Assembly (NCBI GenBank): GCA_030068075.1
Contig: CM057837.1
Location: forward strand, 23,852,589-23,916,588
DNA from: Paguma larvata
Taxonomy: Eukaryota > Chordata > Mammalia > Carnivora > Viverridae
Length of the DNA: 64,000 nt
Direction of reading: 5' to 3'
Part shown: piece by piece, positions 34,290-46,728 of the stretch
Layout of the letters: every line of letters starts with the position of its first letter
Numbering within the stretch: position 1 is the first letter of the stretch
Notes under the pieces: generated by a model
What the model was told of the DNA's origin: nothing
The model's database searches: none
The model's input: only the letters and a program-made list of their open reading frames with translations
Translations under genes and position numbers: made by a program

Positions 34290-37000
34290 TGGGCCTGATG
34301 AACTAGAGGGCGTGCTGCAAGAAATTTGTTACTAATTATAAAGTACAGAAGTCTGCGAATGATTTGTTATTTTCATAAATTAGTGTAATTTCCCCACATC
34401 ACATCATCACTGTTACTCATTGCATTCCAATGTTCTTTCTAGAAAAGGAAAGCCAGGGGAAGAGAGAGATCCCTGTGAGTTCGACTGCAGCCCCTGGGAG
34501 CCACCAATCCTAATACACCATCTCCAGTTGTGGCAGCTGGGGTGGTGATGAGGGGGTTCGGGGCTGGGGGCGGTCCTCAGCTGCGTGCATTCCTGCCTTG
34601 GCTCACCAGTTTGGGGTTTTTCTGACACAGCTGAGCTCTCAGAGAAGTATGATACTTCTGCCCTATTCTCCCTTAGCGTTATCCCTCAGGAGGGAGGGAG
34701 ACTCCTCCGCTTGGTGAGATGGGGAAGGCAGCCCCCATAGGTACAGTTTCCCCACAGGTGGGGATTAAGGTGCTCAAGATCACTGAGAAAGGAAGTGCAG
34801 TCCCTTCCCCTCCCCCCAGCCGCCCACCTTGTGACAAGCTCCCGGGGCTGCACGCCCCCAGCCTTCGTGGCCCCCTGCACTTGTACACAGGCTGGACTTG
34901 CGTGGGGAGGGTTAGTTCAGGGGGCAGAATGGGGAGCAGCCATTTTGACTTGCTTCCCTGCTTTCCCTCCTCCATGGTAAGACCCCGTTACTCCCCTGAA
35001 CATTGCAGATGCCCTCACTCGGCTCTGTGGTAGGAACCCCCCCCACCTCCCTCCACGGAGGGACTCCCTCTCTGGGATGCGTATGCTGTCTTTTCTATTC
35101 TCCTGAAGCCTGTGTACAGACTCTCTCTCAGTACCTACGTGCTGTCCTGTCTCTTTGTTTATTCACTTATTTTCCTGCTGGGTATGGCCTCCTGGAGGCC
35201 ACAGGGAACTCATCTCACTTATTTTTATATCTCAGTCTAGCACTCAGACATACTCTGCCGAATGCATGATGGAATGAATATAGAAGTGAGGAATAATTTT
35301 TTTAACTGACATAAAACCCTGCTTACTTGAGTTAACTCCCATACCATGAAATGTATCCCTATTCCAGGGAGTTTGGAAAAAGATTTATGTTCTAAGTGAT
35401 TTGCACAGAGGAAAGAATTCTCAGGTTAATAAAGAGAGGGAAATTGTCAAATCTCGATAACTAAACATAGCTGGAATGCCTGGGTGGCTGAGTCGGTTAA
35501 GCATCCGACTCTTGATTTCAGGCGCAGGTCATGATCTCACAGGTTCGTGAGACAAGCCTTGCATCAGACTCTGCACTGGCAGCATGGAGCCTGCTTGGGC
35601 TTCTCTCTCTCTCCTCCTCTCTCTGCCCCTTTGCTGCTCATGCAAGCACCCTCTCTCTCTTTCTCTCTCTCAAAATAAAAAAAATAAACTTCGACAAACG
35701 AACAAATAAACAAAAAAACAACTAAACATGGTACTTCATGGAGAAAGGCACCTCCTCAGAAAATCCTTTGCGATTCCAGCAGATTAGTCCCATCTATACA
35801 CACAGTTGGAATTTGTCCAAACAGTGCTTTCTGCACAGAGGGCTAGGAGCCCACTGACCTTAGCAACCTTGTCAGACTCAGCTTTGTATTTTTAATCCAG
35901 TTTTAACTCTTTCCTATGCTCATTCTGTGATGGAAGAAACAGACACCACAATGCTCGAGCAGCCCATGCAATAGACAGAAGGAAAATACTGGTAGGTTCT
36001 GAAGAGTTATGGGGGAGAAGGCCGTGCGTGTGAGGGGATGGTTTCCTTATTATTCAGTCTGCACTCTGCTGCATGAACTTTTATGTGACTTCAAGGTCAT
36101 GGTCAGGTATCAGTCTGCTTGTGAGAATCCATTATTTGGCAGAGGGCAGGGAAGAAGACAGGCAACCGAATTCCAAGGAAAATTTAAAAATGATCTAACC
36201 AACCTTTTCAGCATCTTTCTTGTGGCATCCAAAAGACTGTGGAAGAAGCTAATTTTGTGCTTCCCAGACTGATCACTGGAAGGGGCTGATGGATGGCTGC
36301 ACGCATGAGCTCCCCATCGCTGGCACGAACCCACGTCTCTCTGTGTGTGTCATCTACCATTGTCCTTCCAATGCAGCTAGCTAAGTCATGACCAGACACC
36401 AATTCACTGAAATGCATTTCTTACATAATTATTACTTCCTATTGTTCAGGCATTTCCTAATGTTCAAATACCAAGAATAAAACTACTATCCCATTAGAGA
36501 GGATCTTTTTTTATTTATAATAAAGAAAAATCTCTGAAACTTTAATAAGTCAAATCAAGAAATTTGGAATTTACTCAAATAGGAATATTTTCTTAATCTT
36601 AATTTAAATCCAACTAATTATCCATGGGAAAACGCAAGCAACATTTTTGTTTGTGTGCTTGGATTATGGGGGTCTTTATATTTTGTTTTAACATCAAGAA
36701 ACAGCAAACGGTGGTAAACATATTTTTGCTAACATTCCTTCTTGATATGAGTTCTAATGTGTATTAAAATCATTTTCCTGCCTTCGTCAACACAATAAAA
36801 GTACGAAACATTGGAATCTTCCCTTGATGACTGAAAAATCTTTCAGAGAATTTGGGGCATTCCCTGAACAAAAAGATGTCACCCTGTCACCTGTGTGAGG
36901 CTGAACCCACATGTGCCGAGCTAAAAAATGGGAAGAAGGGTTTCTTTCTAGAACAAGTCCCAGTCACCAGCCTACTTTGTTGAGATTTGCCTCTCTATAA
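34290..37000. other. Intron, mostly unique sequence
   Basis: Apart from the SINE at 35472 this is low-copy-looking sequence. 36480-36840 is AT-rich and free of recognised repeats, a possible conserved non-coding element. No exons recognised. Confidence 0.4.
35472..35719 (+). mobile_element. CAN-type SINE
   Basis: Head GCCTGGGTGGCTGAGTCGG. Target copies AACTAAACAT at 35459 and 35720. Confidence 0.9.
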
Positions 37001-37140
37001 TCCCACCGGCCTAAATGTGTGTGGGATGGGGGAAGTTGATGAGTCAACATCACCAGGGGCCAAGCCGGTTCCATGCTGAAGACATAAAAACCATCCCAGG
37101 CTCCTTCCCAACATTAGCACAGCTGCAGTGATGATTTGGG
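36985..37140 (+). promoter_or_regulatory. Candidate enhancer/promoter-like segment (AP-1 site, TATA-like box)
   Basis: TTGATGAGTCAACATC at 37036-37051 contains a perfect AP-1 heptamer TGAGTCA in a near-palindrome. A CATAAAAACC box follows at 37083, then a CAGCTGCAG E-box at 37123. The segment is outside recognised repeats and just left of the L1. Functional role is inference only. Confidence 0.3.
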
Positions 37141-38126
37141 AAGATTAACTCCTGTCAAGGTTGGCATTTGAGGCCACAAACAGAAAAGAGACTACAAGTG
37201 TATGCGATATAAGCCGCTCTTGAAAAGGAAAGAAAAACAACTCTTGCCCATGGCATCCTCTCTCTTATTATTCTTTTTTTTTTTTTTCTAGAAGCATCTC
37301 CTCACCACTCCAAAATACATGCCAGGTGTTTTGCTGCCTTCCATTTAAAACTAGAGAAAGAAAATTGATACGGTGGCTTTTTGGTTTATCCAGAGAGCTT
37401 GAGTTGGAAAGCGTCATATAAAGAATTATTAACAACAACAGGAGATTGGACTAATGGGAGACTGGCTGCTACAGGAGACATGGCAGACAGAGGCCTGTGA
37501 TCCCCAGAGATGGAAAGCACCAGATTAAGTGCTCCTCTTATCCCAGCCAAGGCCGAAGGAAGTGGCCCAGGGAGTCCATCAGTCTCCTGGGCTTGAGGGG
37601 ATGGAGCTGGGCATTGAGGGCCAGAGAAAGAAACCTGGACAAAGAGAGAACTCTGGGGATATCCAAGTCCTGATCAGCAAGTATACGTACATGAACCTGA
37701 CACTAGGTTCAGACCATCCGAGGGTTTATAGGGAAGAATCCTTACAGCGAACATAGGGCTGGGAAAAGCTCCTGTTCCCACAGCCACAGTGGAAAACCCC
37801 GTAATTCGTGGGACGTCTGTTAGAGCACGAAGAAGTGTCTCGCCTCGGTAGTGGAAAAAGCGAATCCTGGGCTAAACACTGCTCTGGTCCCATCTAACGA
37901 AGACCCAAAAGGATTAGGCTGTTCCAAATAACCGCATCCCAAAGCAAAGTTCAGGAATATTTATAAGAATACAAAAATATCCAGAATCCAAAAGCATAAG
38001 GCCTCACAGTGTCCGGAATGCAAAGAAGCAGGAAAATATGACCCACGATGAAAAGAAAACTCAATGAATCAAAACCAACCCAGAAATTATGCAGATGATA
38101 GAATCAGTACACAAGGGCTTTTCAAA

Positions 38127-38333
38127 AACTTTTTACAAGTTGATTTATTTTGAGAGAGAGAGAGAAAATATGAGTCAGGAAGGGGCAGAGAGAGAAAGGG
38201 AAAGAGAGAGAATCCCTAGCAGGCTCTACTCTGTCATCATGGAGCCTGAAGCGGGGCTCGAACCCAGGAACCATGGGATGATGACCTGAGCTGAAGTCAG
38301 ATGATTAACCAGCTGAGGCACCCAGGTGCCCCT
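38127..38333 (-). mobile_element. CAN-type SINE inside L1
   Basis: Reverse orientation, GTTGATTTATTTTGAGAGAG at the left, GAGGCACCCAGGTGCCCC at the right. It interrupts the L1 ORF1 region. Confidence 0.88.
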
Positions 38334-38473
38334 CCTTTTAAAAAACTTTTTTTTTAAGTTTATTTACGCAAGGACTTTTTAAAAAATATTATAACTGTGT
38401 TCCCTATGTTCAGGAGGCTAGAGGGAAGATTGAGTATGTTAAGTACATGGCAGATATAAAAAAGATCCCAATT

Positions 38474-38581
38474 AGGGGCACCTGACTCGCTCAGTCAGTG
38501 GAGCATGTGACTCTTGATCTTGGGGTTGTGAGTTCGAGCCCCATGTTGGATGTAGGGATTACTTAAAAATAAGATCTTAAA
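38474..38581 (+). mobile_element. Short CAN-SINE relative inside L1
   Basis: It lacks the CT block. GGGGTTGTGAGTTCGAGCCC, then TTGGATGTAGGGATTACTTA and an A-rich tail mark the short older subtype. Confidence 0.8.
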
Positions 38582-40113
38582 AAAAAATCCTGATCAAACG
38601 TGTCAAAATGAAAACTCTAACATCTAAAATGAAATACACACTGGGTGGAATTAATAACAGCTTAGTCCTTACAGAGTAAAAGAGTAGTGAACTCGAAGAC
38701 ACAGCAATAGAAACGTTACAAAGAGAAAAAGACAACAACATTTTTTATAAACAGAGCATCAGTGAGTTGTGAGACAATTCAAGCAGCCAAATATATGTGT
38801 AATTAGAGTCCCCAAAGGAGGGAGGCAGATTTTGAAAAACTTTTTGAAGAAATAATGGCTGCAAAACTTTCCAAAAATGATGTAAACTATAAACCCACAG
38901 ATACAAGAATCTAACTCTAAGAACGAGAAACAAGAAGGAACTTACACCAAAGTGTATCATAACCAAGTTGTTTAAAATCTGTAAAAACATGAAAAATACT
39001 AAGAGCAGCCCGAGAATAAAAGACAGAAGAACAAAAGAAAGGATGGCAGGAATTTTTGTTGGAAACCATGCACGCGAGAATGCAGTGGGGCAATCAAGTT
39101 CAAGTAGTAAAAAAAAAAAAAAAAAAAAGAACTGTCGACCTAGAACTCTCTGCCTAGCAAAATCAGCTTCCTATAACATGGGTGAAATGAAGATTTTTTT
39201 TCAGACATTTAAAGGTCAAGAGAATGAGGCAGCATCAGCAGACCCAGCTTTCAAAAAACGTTGAAAGAGTCCCACAAACCAAAAGAAAATAATACCAAAT
39301 GGCCATCAGTACCTACACAAAAGAATAAATAACAGCAGAAATGGTGATTCTGCAGGTAAATATAAATTATTTTTTCTTCATTATTTAAATCTCCTTTAAG
39401 AGATAGTTGGCTATGTCAAGCAAAAACAACATACATCGTGAGATTTGAAACATACGTAGAAATAAAATGTATGACAACAAAGCCACAAAGTCCCAAAGGG
39501 GAGAAACAGAAATACACTGTCGTAAGACTCTTCTAAATGTACGTGAGATGGGATAATATCACTTGCGATGCATCATAACAAAGATGTATAGTATAGATCC
39601 TAAAGCAACCACCCACATAACACAAATACTTGTGGCTAGTGAGTTAAAAAAGAAATAAAATAGAATCATTAAAATACTGAATTTTTTCAAAAGAAGGCAA
39701 AAAATGTAGGGTAAAAAAAGGAACAGAAAAGAGATGGAGAAAACAAATAGGAAGACTGTAGATTTAAACCAACCATATTAATAATCACATTAAATGTAAA
39801 TGTTACAAACACTTCAGTTAAAAGGCAGTAATATTCACAGTGGATGGCAAAAGGAAGACCCAACTATATACTATGAGGAAAGCATTTCAAACTTTGCTTA
39901 AAAATACAAATATATTAAAAGTAAGAGAATGAGTGGGGGAAAACCTATACTGTGAAAATGCTAATGAAGAGAAATCTGCTGTGTCTGTATTATATTAGAC
40001 AAAACAGATTTTGGAGCAAGGAATATTACCAGGCATAAGGAAGATCATCATAATGATAAAAGGTTCAATTCATCAATAGGACATAAACATTCTAAAAGTT
40101 TATTTAATAACAG

Positions 40114-40318
40114 GGGCACCTGGATGGCTCAGTTCATTAAGCATCTGATTCTTGATTTCTGCTCAGGTCATGATCTCATGGTTCGTGAGGTCAAGTCCTG
40201 TGATGGGTTCTGTGCTGAAATTACATGGAGCCTGCTTGGGATTCTCTCTCTACCTCTCTCTCCACTCCCCCACCACATTCTCTCTCTTTCTCTTAAAATA
40301 AATTTAAAAAAATTTTTT
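40114..40318 (+). mobile_element. CAN-type SINE inside L1 ORF2
   Basis: Perfect 18-base target duplication aagtttatttaataacag (40096-40113 and 40319-40336), taken from the L1 sequence itself. Confidence 0.93.
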
Positions 40319-40456
40319 AAGTTTATTTAATAACAGAGCTTCAAAATATATAAAGCAAAAACTGATTTAAAAAAAAAGAAAGAAAAGAAATGGCCAAATC
40401 CCCGATTATAAAGTGATGATAGTTCCATACCCCTTTCTCAATAACTGATGGAACAA

Positions 40457-40674
40457 GGGGCACCTGGGTGGCTCAGTTGGTTAAGTGTCTGAGGTCTGAC
40501 TTCAGCTCAGGTCATGATCTCACTGCTTGTGGGTTCAAGCCCCACATGAGGCTCTGTGTTGACAGCTTGGAGTCTGGAGCCTGCTTCAGATTCTGTCTCT
40601 ATCTCTCTGTCCCTTCCCTGCTCTTTGTCTCTCTCCCTCCCCCCACCCCTCAAATGTAAAATAAAACATACAAA
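40457..40674 (+). mobile_element. CAN-type SINE inside L1 ORF2
   Basis: Target copies AACTGATGGAACAAG and AATTGATTGAACAAG flank it, and L1 sequence resumes on the right with GTAGATAGAAAATCAGTA. Confidence 0.92.
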
Positions 40675-41297
40675 AATTGATTGAACAAGTAGATAGAAAA
40701 TCAGTACAGATACAAAAGACTGGAGCACTATCAACCAACCCGACCCAACTGCTATTTATTAAACACTATCCATTAGTGGCAGAATTATATTCTTTTCAAG
40801 TACAAATAGACCATATTCTACCCATTTTAAAAAGTCTCAATAAATTTAAAAAGACTCAAATTATCCAAAGTATATCGTCTGGCTACAGTGGAATTAAATT
40901 ATAAATTAATAACAGAAAGATATCTGGAAAATCTTCAACTATTTGGATATTAAATAATACACTTCTAAGAGCCCATGAGTCAAGGAAGAAATTGAAAGGA
41001 AACTTAGAAAGTATTTGAATCAAATGAAAATGAGAACACATATCAAAATGTGTCATATGTAGTTAAATCAGGACTTAGACTTTTAATGCACTAAAGCACC
41101 TGTATTAAAAAAAAAAAAGGTCTCAAATCAATGACCTCAGCTTCTACCTTAAGAAACTATAGAAACATTTGCACGACATTGAACTATACTCAGAATTGGT
41201 TAAGATGGTAAATTTTACGCAATGTATTTTTTTTTACCACAATAAAAATAATTTAAAAACCCAGCAAGCAGCTGTGTATATAAGAAGTCAAACAGCA

Positions 41298-41484
41298 GGG
41301 GCACCCAGGTGGCTCAGCTGGTTAAGCATCCAACTCTTGGTTTCGGCTCATGTCATGATCTCAGGGTTGAGAGATTGAGCCCCACATCAGGCTCTGCGCT
41401 CTCAGCCTAGAGCCTGCTTGGGATTCTCTCTGTCTCTCTCTCTCTGTTCTTCCTCATGCTCTCTCTTTCTCAAAATAAACAAAC

Positions 41485-41517
<33 letters not shown>

Positions 41518-41559
41518 CCACACACACTATATATACATATATATATTTTTTTTTTTTTA
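41298..41559 (+). mobile_element. CAN-type SINE with (TA)n(CA)n tail
   Basis: Ordinary head and core; the tail is replaced by (TA)n, (CA)n and (TA)n runs at 41485-41550. Flanks AAGAAGTCAAACAGC and AAGAAGCCAGACACC look like target copies. Confidence 0.88.
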
Positions 41560-42240
41560 AGAAGCCAGACACCAAAATATATATGATGCTTAATCCCCCT
41601 TTATATGAAGTTCAAGACCTGGGAGAAGCCAGAACAGTTGTTATTCTCAGGCAGGGTATTGACTGGGAGGGGACATGAGAGAATGTTCTGGGATGGCGAG
41701 AATGATTTAGATCTAGAGAGGGCTCGATTACACATGAGTGTAAACATTCATCAAACTCTCAGCTTCATGCTCTTACAGAATGTATTTTATACCAGTAAAA
41801 AAAAAAAAGTAACTGAAAAAAAAAAAGCTATGGAGACAGGAAAATGATCAGCGGTTACCAGCGGTTGGTAGGGGAGGGAGGGGGGGAGGGTGGGCGGAAT
41901 GAACAGGTGGAGCACAGAAAAGGAGACTTTTTCAGGCAGTAAAACTATTCTGTAAGATACTGCAGTGGATTGCAATGGATTGCAGTATCTGTAAGCTATT
42001 GTATCATGGATTTGCCAAACCCACAGACTGGACAACACAAGAGCGGAGCTCGATGAAAACGTTAGACCTTAGTTAATAATAATAACATATCGATATTGGT
42101 TCATTAACTATATTAAATATACCACACTAAGGCAAAATGTTAATAAAAGGGCAAAACGTAGAGAAGGAGGGGGTATGTAAGAATTCTCCATGCCGCTCAA
42201 TTTTTCCGTAAACCTGAAACTGTTCTAAAACAGTCTATTA
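41560..42240 (+). mobile_element. L1 3'-end fragments
   Basis: Two old L1 tails lie in series. The first has TGGGAGGGGACATGAGAGAA and ends near 41815 in an A-rich run. The second carries CAGCGGTTACCAGCGGTTGG, GGATTTGCCAAACCCACAGA and a terminal CCTGAAACTGTTCTAAAA. All are typical of ancient L1 3' regions. No coding capacity remains. Confidence 0.75.
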
Positions 42241-42520
42241 ATTATTTAAATATGTAGGATATAAATATCCATATTAATATATTATTTAAATATTTAAATA
42301 TAAACAAATATGTATGTTATTATTTTAAATATTTAAATATTATATAAATATGTATGCTGTTCACATATTTAAATATATCATATATATAAATATCATCATA
42401 TTTAAATATATCATATATATAAATATCATCATCATATATAAATATTTACATCAATAAGCATATTGTTTAAAGATATTTAAATGTTTAAATACGTAAGAAT
42501 ATATATGCACATACACACGC
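42240..42520. repeat. AT-rich palindromic tract
   Basis: Almost pure A/T with many TATTTAAATA palindromes and TATATATAAATATCATCA repeated in tandem (about 42365-42435). It lies beyond the L1 3' end at 42240. Confidence 0.85.
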
Positions 42521-43629
42521 AACTACCATAATCAATAAAGAACTAGGAAAATGGAAAAAGCTTGAGGGAGACACAAATATTTTAAGAGTAATTGTCTATA
42601 GATGGTGAGTGCATTGGTGATTTTTTCCCTTCGCTTTCCGCTTTTCTTAATTTTCCAAATTGTTACAATAAATGGGAGGTTATCTCAGGATGGAAAAATA
42701 CTCCTTCTCTCTTCTTTTTAAATGCCCTGTTGAAACCAGATGAGCAGAAAGCAGACACACACCTAATTCAGCCGTGGCCTTCTTTTTCAGCCTGTATCAC
42801 AAGTTGGGAGTTCGCTCCCCGCCCCCTCTCCTCTCTGTGTTTACTTCCTGCCAGAGATAAATAGAGTCAGAAGCAGGACTGGGGACGGGGCGGAGGCTGC
42901 CGCTCCGGCTCCAGCTCCGCCTGACACGCCCAGCCTTGGCAGGAGCTTAGGAGTAGATCTGGGACTTCGCAAAAGTTTGTTTGGAAGGAATAGATCACTA
43001 CTGCGTAGGAAGCACAGGGCTCGTTCATGAAGGGCTGGCCCCAGCCCCTGCTCATAAACAGATCTTTTTCATTTTTCTTTTCTCTGAGTCTGAGAATGGA
43101 CCTTGTTTATACGGAAATTAAATTTTAAGGACAGACTGGGGTTTGCTTTCTAATTACAGAGACCACAACACAAATGTTTTCAGACGCCCAGGAGAACTCA
43201 GCAGTAATGGCTATGAGCCCAGGCTTCCAGCGGCACCAGACCGAGCGGGACTGTGGTCCCCACCACACCACATTTTGTCTGTGTGGGGACAAGTTTCTTC
43301 ACTTCTCTGGCCTTCCAGTCATCTGCATGTGTCCACGCTGAGCAGCGGGTGAGGTGTGCGTTTGGGCCCTGGGTCCTCTGTCCTGCAGGCAGGGGACTCA
43401 GCGGCAGGCAACATTCTGGCCTGTCAGTTCAAGTCCACTATTTCATGTTTCAAACCATCTTTCTACCCTTCCCTAAGCTGCTGCTACCCAAACACCTAGG
43501 AGTTTTGTTCTGAGTTAAGAGTCTATATTTGAAAAACTCAAAAGGTTGAGCTTAATGAATATGCCACCATCTCCTATTTCCCAGACTTAAAGAAGGTCTG
43601 GAATTCTCTATTTAAGAGCCTAGTAAGTT

Positions 43630-43853
43630 TGGGGGCGCCTGTGTGGCTCAGTCAGTTAAGCATCTGACTTCAGCTCAGGCCATGATCTCAGGGTTTGTGA
43701 GTTCGAGCCCTGCATCAGGCTCTGTGCTGATGGCTCAGAGCCTGGAGCTTGCTTTGAGTTCTGTGTCTCCTCTCTCTCTCTGTCCCTCTCCAGCTTGTGC
43801 TCTGTCTCTCTCTGTCTCTCAAAAGTAAACATTAAAAACAAACTTTTTTTAAA
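43630..43853 (+). mobile_element. CAN-type SINE
   Basis: Target copies aagagcctagtaagt (43614) and aagagcccagtaagt (43854). Confidence 0.92.
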
Positions 43854-43914
43854 AAGAGCCCAGTAAGTCTAGTCTTTCCTAAATTCTGTTTCCTATAGAT
43901 CCATAATAATTACA

Positions 43915-44215
43915 GCTCTTCCCTCTGCCTGGAACCATCTTCCTCCCCTACAAATCCCTACTTCTATTTGGTTTTGAAGACCCAGCTGCCAGGTTGCTCC
44001 CTCTGGAGAACTCTCTCCCTTCCTTCAGCAGAGCCGGGCCCTCACCCGGGTGCTCCCAGGGCCTCCCTGTAGCATTTAGCTTTTCTAGAATGATCTGTTT
44101 ACATGCCTCTCTCCACAACTGGACCCACATGTCCTGCTCGTCTCTTTCACCTCTGGCCTCCAGCTCCGAGCTTGGCCCGTGGTGAGCTTTGAATCGACGT
44201 TTGCTAAATGGAATA
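43915..44215 (+). mobile_element. L2 LINE 3' end
   Basis: CTCTTCCCTCTGCCTGGAAC at the left, a lagging GTAGCATTTAGC segment, CTCCGAGCTTGGCCCGTGG and a final CGTTTGCTAAATGGAAT follow the order of the L2 3' consensus as I recall it. Confidence 0.65.
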
Positions 44216-45037
44216 CAGAATCTGCTCCCCCTACCCCAGAGAAGGATGAGGTCTGTTCAGGTGTTTAGGGTGTGGGCTGTGGAGCAGGGACTGAGCTACC
44301 CCTGAGGCACAAAAGAGAGTCCCGTTTTTCTCCCAAAGATGGAGGTCTATCCTGTGTGGCCCCGGGTGAGATGGGGACTGTGACAGCTCACTGTCTTGCT
44401 AGCTTCACCTGGTACCAGTAGGATTCCCTCCTGGACAATGAGTTTGCGACTGTGGACCTCAGCAAATACACCCGATGGGCCACTTTTTCACTTCTCAGCA
44501 AAGGGCCCTCACTACCCAATTGCTCAAGCCAAATTTTCAGGAATCTTCCTTGACTGTTCCCTCTCTCCTTCCAAATCCAATCCATCAAAAAGTCCTGGCG
44601 TCTCTCAGCTCCAGAATACCCAAAATACTAAAGCTGCATTTGTTTCTCCATCTTCAGTCCCTGTGTGCTCAGAATCATTCCCAGGGGGGTGAAAATTGAC
44701 CCTAGGGAGGGGAAAACATCTTGGACTTGTACAGCACAATTACAAAGTCAGAGCTGGTCCGGTCTGTAATCCGAAGACCGCAGTGCACATACGATGTACC
44801 TATGGTGTGGAGAGTTCTTGGGGAAGAGAGCGTGATGAAGAATAAACTGGCTAGGGAGACTCCTGTAGCAGGAGGGAGGGAGATCATGAAAACAAGATTG
44901 GGATCCCTGCCTCCTTCGAGGAGCCCGAGATCCTGCCAGAGTCCTGCATGCTCTCTTCTCTGACCTCTGGCCTCCAGGCTGGCCCCCCTGCATTCTCCAT
45001 ACGGCGATCAGAGAGGTTCTATTGAAACATAAATCAG

Positions 45038-45208
45038 GGGGCACCTGGGTGGCTCAGTTGCTTAAGAGTCTGACTATTGATTTCAGCTTAGGTCATGATC
45101 TCACGACCTAAGGGATCGAGCCTGGTGTTGGGCTCTGCATCGATAGCCTACTTGGGATTTTCTCTCTCTCTCTCTCTCTCTCAAAATAAAAAAAATAAAC
45201 ATTAAAAA
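45038..45208 (+). mobile_element. CAN-type SINE
   Basis: Head GCACCTGGGTGGCTCAGTTG; short CT block of pure (TC)n at 45160-45181. Weak target copies ACATAAATCAG and AAATAAATCCG. Confidence 0.88.
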
Positions 45209-45410
45209 AAATAAATCCGTTCATGTCACCTAAATCTAGATTTCTTAGCACGGCCTTCGGGCCCTAGTCTGGCCAATCCGGACCCTGCCCTCCTCCCCAC
45301 TTCTTCCTACCTCATTAGCCTCCTCTGTTTCTCTAACAAACCAGATCCATTTCCAACTTACATCCTTACGCTGCCTGTCCCCTGACTTGGACCTTCCCAT
45401 GCCTGCCTCC

Positions 45411-45645
45411 TTTTTTTTTTTTTTTTAAGTTTATTTAATTTTGAGAGAGAGAGAGAGCACATGTATGTGTGAGCGACTGGGGGTGAGTCAGAGAGAGAGA
45501 GGAGGGAGGGAATCCGAAGCAGGCTCTTCACTGTCAGCGCAGAGCCTGACACCAGGCTCAGTCCTACGACCCGCGAGATGGTGACCTGAGCTGAAATCAA
45601 GAGTCGGACGCTCAGCTGACTGAGCCCCCCAGGCGCCCCCCCTCC
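45411..45645 (-). mobile_element. CAN-type SINE
   Basis: Reverse orientation: poly-T at 45411-45426, head ending CCCCCCAGGCGCCCCCC. Flanks ATGCCTGCCTCC and ACGCCTGCCTGC. Confidence 0.9.
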
Positions 45646-45739
45646 GCCCCCCACGCCTGCCTGCTTTTTACCATTCCAGACTCTGTTCCTTCCTCACCTC
45701 CTTCTCGGACCATCGGATCCAGAGTATCAGGGTTCTCCA

Positions 45740-45920
45740 GGTCAGGTGGCCTCAAACTTTGGGGTGCATCAGAATCACCTGAAGACCCTGTTAAACTCAG
45801 GTCAGGGGGCCACCTCTGGAGTCTGATTCAGAGTCTGACCCAAGACTGCATCTCTGTCAAGTCTGCAGAGGATGTTGAGGCTGCCGATCGGGAACCTCGC
45901 TTTGAGAACCACGACTGAGT
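45740..45920 (+). repeat. MER5A hAT DNA transposon
   Basis: GGCCTCAAACTTTGGGGTGC, ATCAGAATCACCTGAAGACC, GATTCAGAGTCTGACCCAAG and CGCTTTGAGAACCACGACTG; both ends are recognisable. Confidence 0.8.
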
Positions 45921-46366
45921 CTGAACGAGCCGCTCCCTCGTCTGTTGCTGTCTACCGCGGCCCCCTGCTCGGTGTCTTTCAGAGCCCTGATATTACCTGG
46001 AAGTGTCTGTCTTCCTTTCGTTTCCTTGTTTAATGTCTGACTTCCTCACTACAACGTTTTTACCCAGCAGCGCAGAGAGACTCCAGGGCTCCGCTGACGG
46101 CTGGGTCCCCAGCACCCAGCACAGCACCGGGCCCGGAACGGTGGCCCAACAGATATTTGTGGAAGGAAAAAAATAGAAGGGAGCAGGGGAGAGGGCAGAG
46201 GCTTAATGTACACTAATTATCCCCAAATTCTGAGCCGGAACTTCAAAGTTTACAGAAGAGCAAGCAAGGTGGTATTGCTATTGGCCTGAGGGTAGCACCT
46301 TGGGTGGTGTGCTCAGACTTTGTCATAAAGGTCACATGGATTTCTTATCAAAAATAGACTTTCGGG

Positions 46367-46573
46367 CGGCGCCTGGGTGGCTCAGTCGGTTAAGCGGCTG
46401 ACTTCGGCTCAGGTCATGATCTCATGGTCTGTGAGTTCGAGCCCCGCGTCGGGCTCTGTGCTGACAGCTCAGAGCCTGGAGCCTAGTTCAGATTCTGTGT
46501 CTCCCTCTCTGCACCTCCCCACTCACACTCTCTCTCTCTACCCCCATCTCCTCCCAAAAATTAAAACAAACAA
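46367..46573 (+). mobile_element. CAN-type SINE
   Basis: Near-consensus. Target duplication AGACTTTCGGG at 46356 and 46576. Confidence 0.92.
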
Positions 46574-46728
46574 ACAGACTTTCGGGTCCCACTCCCAAAT
46601 CTACTGTATCAGACTCTTCATGGGAGAGGTATTTTTATTCCTCGTGAGTTGGACCTGGCAATAGATGAGTATTTCACAAACTCCCCCACTCACGAGAATC
46701 ACCTAGGATGCTTATTAAAAACACCCTG

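Larger units (their letters stand above)
37430..41255 (+). mobile_element. Old L1 (LINE-1), internally deleted, with nested SINEs
   Basis: Reading left to right it has a 5' UTR-like stretch (about 37.43-38.0 kb, ending in CCAAAGCAAAGTTCAGGAATATTTATA-like sequence) and a decayed ORF1 region (about 38.0-39.3 kb, e.g. AACTGTCGACCTAGAA at 39130). The inter-ORF and start of ORF2 follow (39.7-41.15 kb, e.g. CATTAAATGTAAATG and GGTCTCAAATCAATGACC). It then jumps to an L1 3' end (TTTTTACCACAATAAAA at 41230-41250). Most of ORF2, including reverse transcriptase, is missing, so the copy is dead. SINEs at 38127, 38474, 40114 and 40457 are inserted within it. Frames are broken by stops throughout. Confidence 0.85.

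Noticed and set aside
37430..41255. Active L1 coding for ORF1 and ORF2
   Set aside because: Frames are full of stops, most of ORF2 is deleted and several SINEs interrupt it.
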